64,000 bases of DNA from Rothia nasimurium (lineage in GTDB: Bacteria; Actinomycetota; Actinomycetes; Actinomycetales; Micrococcaceae), in assembly GCF_928392795.1 (NCBI RefSeq), contig NZ_CAKMTJ010000005.1, forward strand, positions 141,432-205,431, in the 5' to 3' direction. This document shows, piece after piece, positions 26,068 through 34,776 of this stretch. The notes beneath the pieces are model-generated. The model worked only from the letters and a program-made list of their open reading frames with translations. It had not been told where the DNA came from and did not search any database. A program made the translations under genes and the position numbers. How positions within the stretch are numbered: position 1 is the stretch's first letter; every line of letters begins with the position of its first letter.

Positions 26068-26099
26068 AGTGGCTACCCGGTGCATACCGGGTAGCCACT
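26068..26099 (-). terminator. Perfect 14-bp hairpin terminator after the DUF6882 gene
   Basis: AGTGGCTACCCGGT and ACCGGGTAGCCACT pair perfectly around GCAT. There is only a weak T-run, but the position after the stop fits a terminator. Confidence 0.65.
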
Positions 26100-26120
26100 G
26101 ACAGGTGCTCGGGATGAAGC

Positions 26121-27587
26121 CTAGAGGCCGAAGAAGCGGCTGAAGAAGCCCTTCTTTTCTTCCTTGGGCTTAGGCTTAGTCGCAGCTTCTGCGCGTTCAG
26201 CCTCAAGATCGGGTGCCTGGCCAGCCAGACGGATGTCTGAGGCAGGGCGGGCAGGTTCATCAACCTGCTCGTAGCCGGCGGGGGCCTGCTCAGTCTGCTC
26301 AGCTTCTTCGATAACCTGCTCCGCAGCAACGGAACCGGTCTGGGGCTCCTCTACCTGAACAGGCTCATCGCGCACGATATCTTCATCGGCGATAGCGCTG
26401 GTGGTGACACGGCCGGGGCGGGCGTCCTCAGCAGGTTCGCGGTCGTAGGGCTGCTCGGCGTTGGGGTAAACCCGGTCGGTGGTGATGGTACCTTCGACCT
26501 CTTCCTCACGGGCAGCCTCTTCGGCGCGTTCCTTCTCGAGACGCTCGGCCTCAGCTGCTTCAGCTGCAGCGCGCTCTTCAGCGGCAGCAATTTCAGCCTC
26601 GCGAGCTTCGATGGCGGCCTGTTCAGCGGCCAGAGCTTCAGCCTCGGCTGCGCGAGCGGCTTCGGCGCGAGCCTCGTCCTCACGGGCAGCTTCTTCAGCC
26701 GCCAGGCGGTTAGCCTCTTCGCGGGCTGCGACCTGGGCAGCGGCCTCCTGGGCTGCTACTGCTTCGATGCCCTGACGCTCAGCAGCAAGCTGTTCGCGCA
26801 GGTCGCGGGCGCTCTGAGCCAGGCGAGCCAGCTCGTCGGCCCCAGCCTGGGGCTCAGCAGCCTCGATACCCGAAATCTTGCCGTTATCGAACCAGAGGCG
26901 CAGGGCGCCGTCCGAAGCGGTGATGACGGCGGTTGCCTCGGTGTCCCAGGCAATGTGGGCACCGCGCAGCTTGGCGTAGGAATCTACGGCGCGCAGGTGG
27001 TTCACGGCGGTGCCGGTCTGCAGGGCCTGCGCCATCACCTGGCCCATACGGTTGACGGTGGGAGCCTCAAGTTCAAGCTGGCTGCCATCGAGCAGAATCC
27101 AGGCACGGACGCCTGCCCCGGCAGTCACGGGGTAGTGGGCGTAGACGCCGGTCAGCGCCTTGGAGGCCAGGGTCAGTTTGCGGGCCAGACCCGAGTCGAG
27201 GGGGAGCTCATCGGTGGTGAGCTCAGAGATGCTGTGCTTCGCTCCGCCTTCACGCGCCTGGATTGCTGCCGAAACGACGCGGTCGGGGAAGTGACCGAGC
27301 TCCTGCCACGACCAAATCCAGGAACCGCGGTTCTCGGATTCAGTACCCAGCAGGTAGGGGGTGAGGCTTACGGAAGCATCAGACTGGAGGGTGAATGACG
27401 GTGCAGAGAAATCCACCGTCCATTCTGCGCCGCCGCTGATTTCAGCAAGACGGGCCTGGTACTCGGTGGAGATAAAGATTGAATCGTCAATCAGATCCTG
27501 CAGTGTAGTAGTCATACGGTCAAGGCTAGCAACTCTTATGGGGCTCCCGCACCTTTTTGCCGCGGTAAGAGCTTGAATTTCTGACAT
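26121..27587 (-). CDS. DUF6882-like protein with long coiled coil
   Basis: The protein of about 488 residues has an N-terminal globular part containing GSWIWSWQELGHFP (about residues 88-101), the Trp pattern of DUF6882. About residues 255-375 are an Ala/Glu/Arg coiled coil. The end is disordered and closes with KKGFFSRFFGL, an amphipathic, possibly membrane-binding stretch. AAGGAGGG lies upstream of ATG 27587; a start at 27515 would give MTTTLQDL, closer to the expected family start but without a ribosome site. The function is unknown. It is divergent from an SseB-type gene. Confidence 0.65.
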   Translation of the reverse strand: MSEIQALTAAKRCGSPIRVASLDRMTTTLQDLIDDSIFISTEYQARLAEISGGAEWTVDFSAPSFTLQSDASVSLTPYLLGTESENRGSWIWSWQELGHFPDRVVSAAIQAREGGAKHSISELTTDELPLDSGLARKLTLASKALTGVYAHYPVTAGAGVRAWILLDGSQLELEAPTVNRMGQVMAQALQTGTAVNHLRAVDSYAKLRGAHIAWDTEATAVITASDGALRLWFDNGKISGIEAAEPQAGADELARLAQSARDLREQLAAERQGIEAVAAQEAAAQVAAREEANRLAAEEAAREDEARAEAARAAEAEALAAEQAAIEAREAEIAAAEERAAAEAAEAERLEKERAEEAAREEEVEGTITTDRVYPNAEQPYDREPAEDARPGRVTTSAIADEDIVRDEPVQVEEPQTGSVAAEQVIEEAEQTEQAPAGYEQVDEPARPASDIRLAGQAPDLEAERAEAATKPKPKEEKKGFFSRFFGL

Positions 27588-27757
27588 ATTCAGCACCCTC
27601 CTTGAAACTAGGGGAGAATCACTCAGGAAGAAGGCGGGTGTGCTCTGCCCCGAGGCGGGTAGTTTCTTGGTTTAATGGGGTAGATAACTCGCGCCCCTTG
27701 GCTTTACCTCCGGTAGCGCCGATAGGGCTTTGCTTCGCCCAAACCTTCAGGAACAGT

Positions 27758-29065
27758 ATGTCGCCTTCTTCGCCCCGTTACACCGAGATTGAACGCCCCG
27801 CTATGGTGCAAGATGCCTTGAACGCTATTGGTAGCTGGATGCTGGGCACGGTTAAGGTTGAACCCGGCTGGAATGAGCTGGTACTCGATATCAAGCCCCT
27901 ATCTGAAACTGTATTTGTGCGCATTACTGAATCACGCGATGAGCAGGACTATGTGGGCACTGTGGGGCCGGTGAAATCTAACAGCCCGGTGCTTCCCGCT
28001 ATTGAGCAGCTGCAGCACGCCTCTTTTGTTGAGGGGGAGGGCACCTGGTTCACCGCATCTGTGGTGATTACCGCCAGCAACTGGCCTGAGCCCCAGTACC
28101 AGATTGGGGCGTCCTACGACCGTGCCCACGAGCCGGTGGACTGGAACGGCGAGGGCCGCCTGAGTGCCCGCGATATCCGCGCCCACTTTGAACTTTTCCC
28201 CCGCGACCCCGAGCACGTGCCTGACTGGGCTGCCGTGCGTCTGGCAGGACGCCGGGGCGCAGGTTTCGCTGAAACCGGTGGGGAAGGTGCCCTGCCTGTA
28301 GGCCCCGTCAACCGCTATCTGACTGAGGCCCTGGCGGGCTTCGCAACCGCCAGGAGCGAGCAGTCCTTAGCGAACGTCGTCCGTACCGCCCAGGGCGGCA
28401 ATCTCATCATGGATATCTCCCAGAGCACGGTGACTCCTGAGGGTACCCCTCAGCTCAACTACCAGGTGCTGCGCCTTGCTAACGGCATGAGGGCACTGAC
28501 CGCCTACTCAGCAACTGAACCTGCTAAAACCTACTCAGCTCAGGTGCTGAACGCCCCTCACCCCCGCCTGGTGGTAGAACACGCCATGAAGGTTTTCCTG
28601 CAGGTAGCCCACGACGAAACAATAGACGTGCTGGTGCTGGACCCCGGTAGCGAGCACGAGTGCTTTATTGAAAAAGCCCAGATCCAGTGGGTGATTGGGT
28701 CCCCGCATAACATGCCGGCCCAGCGAGCTCTCGTTGAAGAAAATATGCACGACCTGCTGATGGCTCTCACAGCCCCTGCATCTGTGCTCCTGCTGGGTGT
28801 ACGTGCAGATGATCCGGTAGGCCACCCTGTCATGCTTAAGAAAGACGATGACAGCGAAGAAAACGTCGCCTTAGTCTTTACAACAGCTGCCGAAGTTGCT
28901 GCTCTTGACCCGACCCTGGTGGTACGTAGCGCCCCGGCACTCGAGGCCCTCAAACTCTTTGCCGCCGGTGAAAGTAGCGCTGTACGCATCAATGCCCTGG
29001 CACCCCACGCCACTCTCCCCATGGAACAGGTGCGCCAGCTCATTTCAGTAGTAGAATCTCAGTAA
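27758..29065 (+). CDS. Protein with YezG-like N-terminus and two SseB-like domains
   Basis: The 435-residue protein starts at ATG 27758 behind AGGAA. The N-terminal part (about 1-160) with DRAHEPVDWNGEGR and HFELFPRDPEHVPDW resembles the DUF600/YezG fold. The next two parts look like SseB modules: about 180-310, ending LVLDPGSEHECFIEKAQI, and about 325-435. SseB family proteins are linked to secretion or protein interaction, but no function can be assigned here. Domain calls are by eye. A divergent DUF6882 gene and a co-directional MMPL gene (31 bases on) are the neighbours. Confidence 0.6.
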   Translation: MSPSSPRYTEIERPAMVQDALNAIGSWMLGTVKVEPGWNELVLDIKPLSETVFVRITESRDEQDYVGTVGPVKSNSPVLPAIEQLQHASFVEGEGTWFTASVVITASNWPEPQYQIGASYDRAHEPVDWNGEGRLSARDIRAHFELFPRDPEHVPDWAAVRLAGRRGAGFAETGGEGALPVGPVNRYLTEALAGFATARSEQSLANVVRTAQGGNLIMDISQSTVTPEGTPQLNYQVLRLANGMRALTAYSATEPAKTYSAQVLNAPHPRLVVEHAMKVFLQVAHDETIDVLVLDPGSEHECFIEKAQIQWVIGSPHNMPAQRALVEENMHDLLMALTAPASVLLLGVRADDPVGHPVMLKKDDDSEENVALVFTTAAEVAALDPTLVVRSAPALEALKLFAAGESSAVRINALAPHATLPMEQVRQLISVVESQ

Positions 29066-29096
29066 ACCCCCACCCCCTTACTTCAGGAGTTCCCCC

Positions 29097-31553
29097 ATGA
29101 CAGGCGCCCTGCGCACGCTCGGCCTCACCGCGGCTCGTCATGCCCGAGCCACCATCGTGATATGGCTGGTACTTCTGATTCTTGCAGCCGTTGGGGCACT
29201 GACCCTAGCACGCGGTGCAACGGCTAACTACACCATGCCGGGGGCTTCTTTTGAAGCTGTGCGGGAAGACCTTCAAGCCAAGATTCCCGACAACGGTATC
29301 TCTAGCGGCTACGTGGTTCTTGAAGCCGACAACGGTTTCGATGACACCCAGAAGCAGGCAATCGCCCAGGCTGTTACTACGATCGACCAGCTGCCCGAGG
29401 TTGCTGGTTCCCTTGACCCCTTCGTGGCAGCAGATGCGGTGACCCAGGCATCCGTGCAACTTGAGGACGCTAAAGCCCAGCTAGCCCAAGCCAAGGCGCA
29501 AATTGATGAGGGACAGGCCCAGCTAGATGCCGCTAAAGCAGCCCTACCTCAGGGGCTGAGCTCAGAAGAAATTGCGGCACTAGCCCCCGACCTGGCGGCT
29601 CAAGAAACCGCCCTGGCGCAAGCCCGCACCACCCTGCGATCCAACCAGGATAAGGTCGATGCTGCCCAGCGCGAACTAGATGCGGCGGCCGACGCGAACA
29701 TGGTGAGCGAAGACGGTACCGCTGCAATCGTCAATATCGCCTTCAACCAGGACACTAACTCCCTGCCCACCTCGGTGCGGGAAGAAGTCTTTAGCACCTT
29801 TGACACGCTCAAAGACACCGGCCTAACCGTCAACTACAGCTACGAGCTCGACCAGGACGTCAGCGACGTCTTCGGTATCTCAGAAATTATTGGCCTGGTC
29901 GTAGCCTTTATCGTCCTGCTGATTACCCTGGGGGCGGTCGTAGCCGCCGGTCTACCCCTGGTGCTCGCCCTCATCGGGGCCGGGACCGCCGTTGCCCTGG
30001 TGTACACCAGTACTGCCTTCATCGGTATGACCGCCACCGACCCCGTTCTCGCCCTCATGCTGGGTCTTGGCGTCGGTATCGACTACGCCCTGCTGATTCT
30101 CTACCGCTTCCGCGAAGAACTACGCGACGGAGAAGACGTGCTGGACGCAGTAGGCACCGCTAACTCAACAGCAGGTCACTCCGTGCTCTTTGCCGGAATG
30201 ACTAACATCATCGCGCTGTCTGCCCTTTGCCTGACAGGCCTACCCTTCCTCGCCATCATGGGCTTCGCCGGTGCCTTTGCCGTAGCCCTCGTCGTGGCTT
30301 CCTCGCTCACCCTGGTACCGGCCGTCCTGAGCCTGCTGGGCACCCGCGTCCTCACCCGCGCCCAACGGGAGGAACTGAAGCAGCTCAACCTGGCCCGCAC
30401 CCAGGAAATCCAGGTACCCCGTAACCGCCGTGAAGCCTTCGCCGAAATCGAAGCCGCCTACAAGGGCTGGGGAGGCTTCGTGACCCGCCACCCCATTGCT
30501 ATGACCCTCGTTTCGGTAGCTGTGCTGGTACTGGCGATTATCCCCACCACCTCCCTCCGACTGGGCCTGCCCGACGGCTCCTACCAGGCCACCGACTCAA
30601 CCTCCTACCAGGCATACCAGACCATCTCCGAAAAGTTCGGTGAAGGCGTCAACGGGCCTATCATCGCGGGTGTTACCCTCACCGTCCCCGGTGACGAAGC
30701 CCGCCTGCGCGACGTAGCCCTCGACGTGGCAGACCGCCTCAAAAACAATAAAATCGAAAGTGTCGCCATCGTCGCTACCAGTGACGACAACGCCACCGCC
30801 ATTTTGGCCTTCTTCCCCAGTGAAGGGCCCTCGGCAGACAGCACCCTCGCCACCGTTCATTCCATGAACGACAAACTGGAGGCCACCGAAAAAGCCACCG
30901 CAACCACCATCGGCCTGACCGGCTCCACCGTAGCCAACATCGAGATTTCAGAACGTATCTCAAGTTCTATCCCGCTCTACCTCGGGGTCGTGATTGCCCT
31001 TTGCCTGGTCCTGATGGCCTTTGTATTCCGCTCCATCATCGTGCCGGTCATGGCCACTATCGGCTTCCTGCTGTCTACCCTGGCATCGTTCGGAGCCGTC
31101 GTCGCTGTTTACCAGTGGGGCTGGCTAGCTGACATCTTCGGTGTTACCCAGCCCGGGCCTATCCTGGCCTTCCTGCCCATCCTGCTCATCGGCATCCTGT
31201 TTGGCCTCTCGGTCGACTACCAAATCTTCATCGTCTCGGGCATGCGCGACGCCCACCGCAAGGGCCACTCGGCAGGCGATGCTGTTGTACTGGGCTACAA
31301 GCAAGGTGGCGCCGTTGTGACCGCCTGCGGCGTCATCATGGTCGCTGTTTTCGCCGGCTTCATCTTCTCCCACCTCACCGCAGTGCGCCCCATCGGCTTT
31401 GCCCTAGCCCTGGGCGTCGCCATGGATGCCTTCCTCATCCGCACCACCTTCATCCCCGCCACCATGTATATGCTGGGTGAAGCTGCCTGGTGGTGGCCCT
31501 TCGAGAAGAAGGAACGCGACGAAGAAGACGCCCCCAAACACATTGCCGAATAA
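29097..31553 (+). CDS. MMPL-family RND transporter
   Basis: The 818-residue protein has 12 membrane helices in two halves. Each half begins with a large outside loop: the first holds a coiled-coil stretch rich in Ala/Gln (about residues 120-200). Helix motifs are LMLGLGVGIDYALLILYRFREEL (as GVGIDYALLILYRFRE) and GILFGLSVDYQIFIVSGMRDAH (as FGLSVDYQIFIVSGMR), the paired Asp-Tyr sites of proton relay in MMPL proteins. These export lipids or other hydrophobic compounds. The substrate here is unknown. Confidence 0.9.
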   Translation: MTGALRTLGLTAARHARATIVIWLVLLILAAVGALTLARGATANYTMPGASFEAVREDLQAKIPDNGISSGYVVLEADNGFDDTQKQAIAQAVTTIDQLPEVAGSLDPFVAADAVTQASVQLEDAKAQLAQAKAQIDEGQAQLDAAKAALPQGLSSEEIAALAPDLAAQETALAQARTTLRSNQDKVDAAQRELDAAADANMVSEDGTAAIVNIAFNQDTNSLPTSVREEVFSTFDTLKDTGLTVNYSYELDQDVSDVFGISEIIGLVVAFIVLLITLGAVVAAGLPLVLALIGAGTAVALVYTSTAFIGMTATDPVLALMLGLGVGIDYALLILYRFREELRDGEDVLDAVGTANSTAGHSVLFAGMTNIIALSALCLTGLPFLAIMGFAGAFAVALVVASSLTLVPAVLSLLGTRVLTRAQREELKQLNLARTQEIQVPRNRREAFAEIEAAYKGWGGFVTRHPIAMTLVSVAVLVLAIIPTTSLRLGLPDGSYQATDSTSYQAYQTISEKFGEGVNGPIIAGVTLTVPGDEARLRDVALDVADRLKNNKIESVAIVATSDDNATAILAFFPSEGPSADSTLATVHSMNDKLEATEKATATTIGLTGSTVANIEISERISSSIPLYLGVVIALCLVLMAFVFRSIIVPVMATIGFLLSTLASFGAVVAVYQWGWLADIFGVTQPGPILAFLPILLIGILFGLSVDYQIFIVSGMRDAHRKGHSAGDAVVLGYKQGGAVVTACGVIMVAVFAGFIFSHLTAVRPIGFALALGVAMDAFLIRTTFIPATMYMLGEAAWWWPFEKKERDEEDAPKHIAE

Positions 31554-31597
31554 GGTACAGAGCAAGGCCTAACCCCGCCAGCTTGCACCAGCACCAC

Positions 31598-31647
31598 AAA
31601 GCCGCCCCCGACGTCCTTACCCAAAAGGACGCCGGGGGCGGCTTTCT
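31598..31647. terminator. Bidirectional terminator between the MMPL gene and katA
   Basis: AAAGCCGCCCCCG..GTCCTT pairs with AAGGAC..CGGGGGCGGCTTT between converging genes. Confidence 0.88.
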
Positions 31648-31675
31648 TGCGAAAAGCTAGGCTTTACCGCAGACC

Positions 31676-33178
31676 TTAGGTGGTCTGGGGAGTAGGCTCG
31701 TCGTTCTTCTCGTTGTTGTGCTTGTAAGCTTCACGGACGCGGGCGCCCAGCTCTTCGTGGACTGAATCCCAGTACTTGAAGGCACGCTCACGAATCTCGT
31801 CAGAGACAACAGCACCAACGTGACCGGCGATGTTCTCGACCAGGCGAGCCTTAGCGGCATCGTCCATGACATCGGCGTAGAGGGTGCGGGCCTGGCCGAA
31901 GTCATCGTCTTCAGCGTGCAGGGTGGCAGCAGCGCGAACCAGGGCGCCATCAGCTTCCCAAGAACCCTCACCGGCGCGGGCAGCGTCAGCGTGGGGGCCA
32001 CCGAAGGTGTTGGGGGCATAGACGGGGGTATCGGGGCTGTTGAAGGTGTAGCGCATAGCGCCGTCCTGGCTGTAGTTGTTCACTTCAGCGTTCTTCGCGT
32101 AGTTGACGGGCAGGTCAGCGAAGTTGGTGCCCACACGGTAGCGGTGGGCATCGGGGTAGGAGAAGATACGGCCCAGCAGCATCTTGTCGGGGGAGGCTGC
32201 GATACCCGGAACGAAGTTGGAGGGTGAGAAGGTAGCCTGCTCAATCTGAGCGAAGAAGTTCTCGGGGTTCTTGTTCAGGGTCATCTTACCCACCTTGATC
32301 AGGGGGTAGTCAGCGTGGGGCCAGACCTTGGTCAGGTCGAAGGGGTTGAAGCGGTAGGTCTTGGCGTCCTCGTAGGGCATGACCTGAACGTAGAGAGTCC
32401 ATGAGGGGAACTCGCCACGCTCGATAGCCTCGTAGAGGTCCTGACGGTGGTAGTCAGCGTTTTCGCCAGCGATACGCTCAGCGTCAGCACCGGTCAGGAA
32501 GTCGTTGCCCTGGTCGGTCTTGAAGTGGTACTTGACCCAGAAACGCTCACCTTCGGCGTTGATCCACTGGTAGGTGTGTGAACCGAAGCCGTCCATGTGG
32601 CGCAGGGTAGCGGGGATGCCGCGGTCACCCATGAGCCAGGTTACCTGGTGGGCTGACTCGGTGCGAAGGCTCCAGAAGTCCCACTGCATGTCGTTGTTGC
32701 GCAGGCCGTTGCCGGGTAGACGCTTCTGGGAGTGGATGAAGTCGGGGAACTTGATGGCGTCGCGGATGAAGAAGATGGGGGTGTTGTTACCGACCAGGTC
32801 GTAGTTACCCTCGGTGGTGTAGAACTTGACCGCAAAACCGCGGGGGTCGCGCCAGGTGTCGGGTGAACCCTGCTCACCGGCAACGGTGGAGAAACGAATC
32901 AGCATCTCGGTGGATACACCGGGCTGGAAGAGAGCTGCGCGGGTGTACTTGGAGACATCTTCGGTGGTCTCAAAGACACCGAAGGCGCCAGTGCCCTTAG
33001 CGTGTACGACACGCTCGGGGACGCGCTCGCGGTTGAACTGGGCGAGCTTTTCGACGGTGTAGGCGTCGTGCAGGACGATGGGGCCGTCGGCACCTACGGT
33101 CAGGGAGTCGTTGTCTGAGGCAACGGGGGCACCCTGGGTGGTGGTGGTAAATGAACCGGGCTTAATCGGGTTGTTCAT
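31676..33178 (-). CDS. katA: Monofunctional heme catalase
   Basis: The 500-residue clade-3-like catalase breaks down H2O2. It has the catalytic His in [14 protein letters not shown] (about residues 57-70), [20 protein letters not shown] (about 92-111), the catalytic Asn region [14 protein letters not shown], and the heme ligand Tyr in [14 protein letters not shown] (about 336-349). AGGAAA precedes the ATG. A Fur-family regulator gene lies 86 bases upstream on the same strand, so redox or metal control of katA is likely. Confidence 0.96.
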   Translation of the reverse strand: MNNPIKPGSFTTTTQGAPVASDNDSLTVGADGPIVLHDAYTVEKLAQFNRERVPERVVHAKGTGAFGVFETTEDVSKYTRAALFQPGVSTEMLIRFSTVAGEQGSPDTWRDPRGFAVKFYTTEGNYDLVGNNTPIFFIRDAIKFPDFIHSQKRLPGNGLRNNDMQWDFWSLRTESAHQVTWLMGDRGIPATLRHMDGFGSHTYQWINAEGERFWVKYHFKTDQGNDFLTGADAERIAGENADYHRQDLYEAIERGEFPSWTLYVQVMPYEDAKTYRFNPFDLTKVWPHADYPLIKVGKMTLNKNPENFFAQIEQATFSPSNFVPGIAASPDKMLLGRIFSYPDAHRYRVGTNFADLPVNYAKNAEVNNYSQDGAMRYTFNSPDTPVYAPNTFGGPHADAARAGEGSWEADGALVRAAATLHAEDDDFGQARTLYADVMDDAAKARLVENIAGHVGAVVSDEIRERAFKYWDSVHEELGARVREAYKHNNEKNDEPTPQTT

Positions 33179-33264
33179 TTTTCCTACTTTCCTGTGTGGG
33201 GTTGCTTTCTGCTTGTCTCTAGGGGCGGTTCTAGTAGGCAGGCAGAGGGTGATGACGCTCTGCC

Positions 33265-33816
33265 CTAGCTGGCCAGTGCCTGGTTGGCAGCTGCCTGCTG
33301 GGCGAGGGCCACTTCTTTTTCGTCGGCGTTTTGGCAGTCGGAGCAGATGCCTCGGTAGAGCACATCGGCGCTGAGAAGTGCCATGCCGTGAAAATCGCTG
33401 GGGGTGAGGCAGGGGGCGGCCCCGATGGCGCAGTCCACGTCTTCGACCTTGCCGCAGCGGATGCAGTAGGCGTGGTGGTGGTTGTCGCCGGTGCGGGTCT
33501 CGTAGAGCCCTGCTGACCCCGGTGGTTCGAACTTGCGGAGCATGTTGATGTCGGTGAGGTCGGCAAGGACGACGTACACCGACTGTACGGTGATGCCCGG
33601 TAGTTCCTGGCGGACGGCGGTAACAACGGCGTCTGCGGTGGAGTGGGGGTTATCGTGCACAGCGGCAAGCACGGCGAGGCGTTGCTTGGTGACGCGGCGT
33701 CCCTTGGCTCGGAGTTGGGCCGACCAGGCTTCTTGGTAAGCACTGGCAGGGGGCTCGGTGCTGCCGGGGATGTGGCTGCAGCCGTTGGCTCCGAGGGTGC
33801 TCATTGTTGACATCAT
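33265..33816 (-). CDS. Fur-family regulator (PerR/FurA/CatR type)
   Basis: The 183-residue protein has a winged helix ([25 protein letters not shown]) in its first 90 residues and the Fur metal-binding parts [17 protein letters not shown] and [13 protein letters not shown]: two Cys-x2-Cys pairs for structural zinc plus a His-rich regulatory site. With katA downstream it is most likely a peroxide or metal sensor that represses katA and itself. A near-perfect inverted repeat lies just upstream of its start. Confidence 0.9.
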   Translation of the reverse strand: MMSTMSTLGANGCSHIPGSTEPPASAYQEAWSAQLRAKGRRVTKQRLAVLAAVHDNPHSTADAVVTAVRQELPGITVQSVYVVLADLTDINMLRKFEPPGSAGLYETRTGDNHHHAYCIRCGKVEDVDCAIGAAPCLTPSDFHGMALLSADVLYRGICSDCQNADEKEVALAQQAAANQALAS

Positions 33817-33829
33817 GTCACCATAATAT

Positions 33830-33856
33830 CCTTATTTTGAATCTTTCACAATAAGG
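33830..33856. promoter_or_regulatory. Likely Fur-family operator upstream of fur-katA
   Basis: CCTTATTTTGAA (33830-33841) and TTCACAATAAGG (33845-33856) form a 12-bp inverted repeat with one mismatch and 3-base spacer. It sits 14 bases before the fur start. This fits the AT-rich, dyad-symmetric sites of PerR/FurA proteins. Confidence 0.75.
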
Positions 33857-34135
33857 TAAGGCTGGGTAGCCCCTCAAGAATGCCTGGGTTGAACCTTGGG
33901 TAAGGTAGTCCAGTAGGAGCACCCAGTTGGCCCTGCGTGGAAAGGAGGGCGGACGTCCGCACCTACCTGTTGCGAGCGATGCGGCGGCTTTGCCCGGCGT
34001 AGAGCTTCAAACTTTTAAAAAACTTTGAGAAGCAAAAATGCTTGTCAGATGTGCATTTAAGGGGGTCTGAAAAAGTTTTTTAAAAAACTTCCCGTTTTCG
34101 CGTCATGAAACGGGCTCAAACGGCTCTTTATCTAT

Positions 34136-34680
34136 GACAGCGCAAAACTGTCGGGTGTGCCTACCGGTTTTCATGATCGGCTCGGTGGCACACCACCCCC
34201 AAACTGCTATGGGAAGCAGGGCGGGGAACAAGGGAATAAATCGTGCCCGTCAATCGTGGGGATTCGACGAGCACAACGGCACCTCGCCGGGACTAGGGGA
34301 AAACACCCCGGCGCCCAAGGAGCCAACACTGTGATGTGTTAAGGTGCAGAGCCGCCGCTGCTGGAACTTATCGAGCGGCTCTGCCCACCACACACAGAAA
34401 ATAGCCACCGCACAGGGCCGTTCGCGGGTTCTGTGCCAGGGCAAATACATACAACCCAATACACTTCAGATGCTTTCGCAGGCACTGAAACGCAAAGTGC
34501 CAACGCTGTTCGTGGGTGGTGGCACACAAGCTACACACTCACCACCGGCAGGCGGCACCTCCAGGGAAGGGGGAGCTGCTGCCACCAACAGAGGGTAGAG
34601 AGGCTCGCACCGCTTTACCGCTAGGGACAACAACGGCCCGGCCCCTGTCACCGCATAGGGGTCGGGCCGTTGTTGTTCTT
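34136..34680 (+). ncRNA. Candidate large structured RNA of unknown class
   Basis: No convincing coding region exists, but consecutive hairpins are seen: GACAG/CTGTC (34136-34152); GGTGTGCC/GGCACACC (34154-34193); CTGCT/AGCAG (34204-34219); CGTCAATC/GATT.CGACG (34249-34270); CGCCG/CGGCG with inner GGGG/CCCC (34285-34312); AACAC/GTGTT (34325-34340); GCAGAGCCGC/GCGGCTCTGC (34346-34383); GCACAGGGCC/GGTTCTGTGC with a TTCG loop (34410-34435); GGCACT/AGTGCC (34481-34501). The single-stranded gaps are A-rich. It ends in a strong terminator. It lacks tmRNA, RNase P and SRP RNA signatures. The strand is inferred from the terminator and the neighbours; the 5' end is not known. Confidence 0.5.
34627..34680 (+). 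terminator. Strong terminator closing the structured-RNA region
   Basis: Arms 34627-34646 and 34657-34676 pair at 19 of 20 positions (ACAACAACGGCCC...AGGGGTCGGG...), followed by TTCTTT. No gene precedes it within 750 bases on this strand, so it must end some non-coding transcript. Confidence 0.88.
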
Positions 34681-34776
34681 TCCACAAACTACTGCACACA
34701 GGGCATAATCCCGATAGACTAATAGAATGCCCCACCACTCTAACTAGGGGTAACTCGCATAAACCCAGGGATTTTC

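Noticed and set aside
34136..34680. tmRNA or RNase P RNA
   Set aside because: GGATTCGAC at 34260-34268 resembles the tmRNA start, but the matching tRNA-like 3' end is absent; the RNase P core GAGGAAAGTCC is also missing.
34134..34738. Short frames of 60-90 residues on both strands in the same region
   Set aside because: None has a ribosome site, recognisable domain or the local codon bias.
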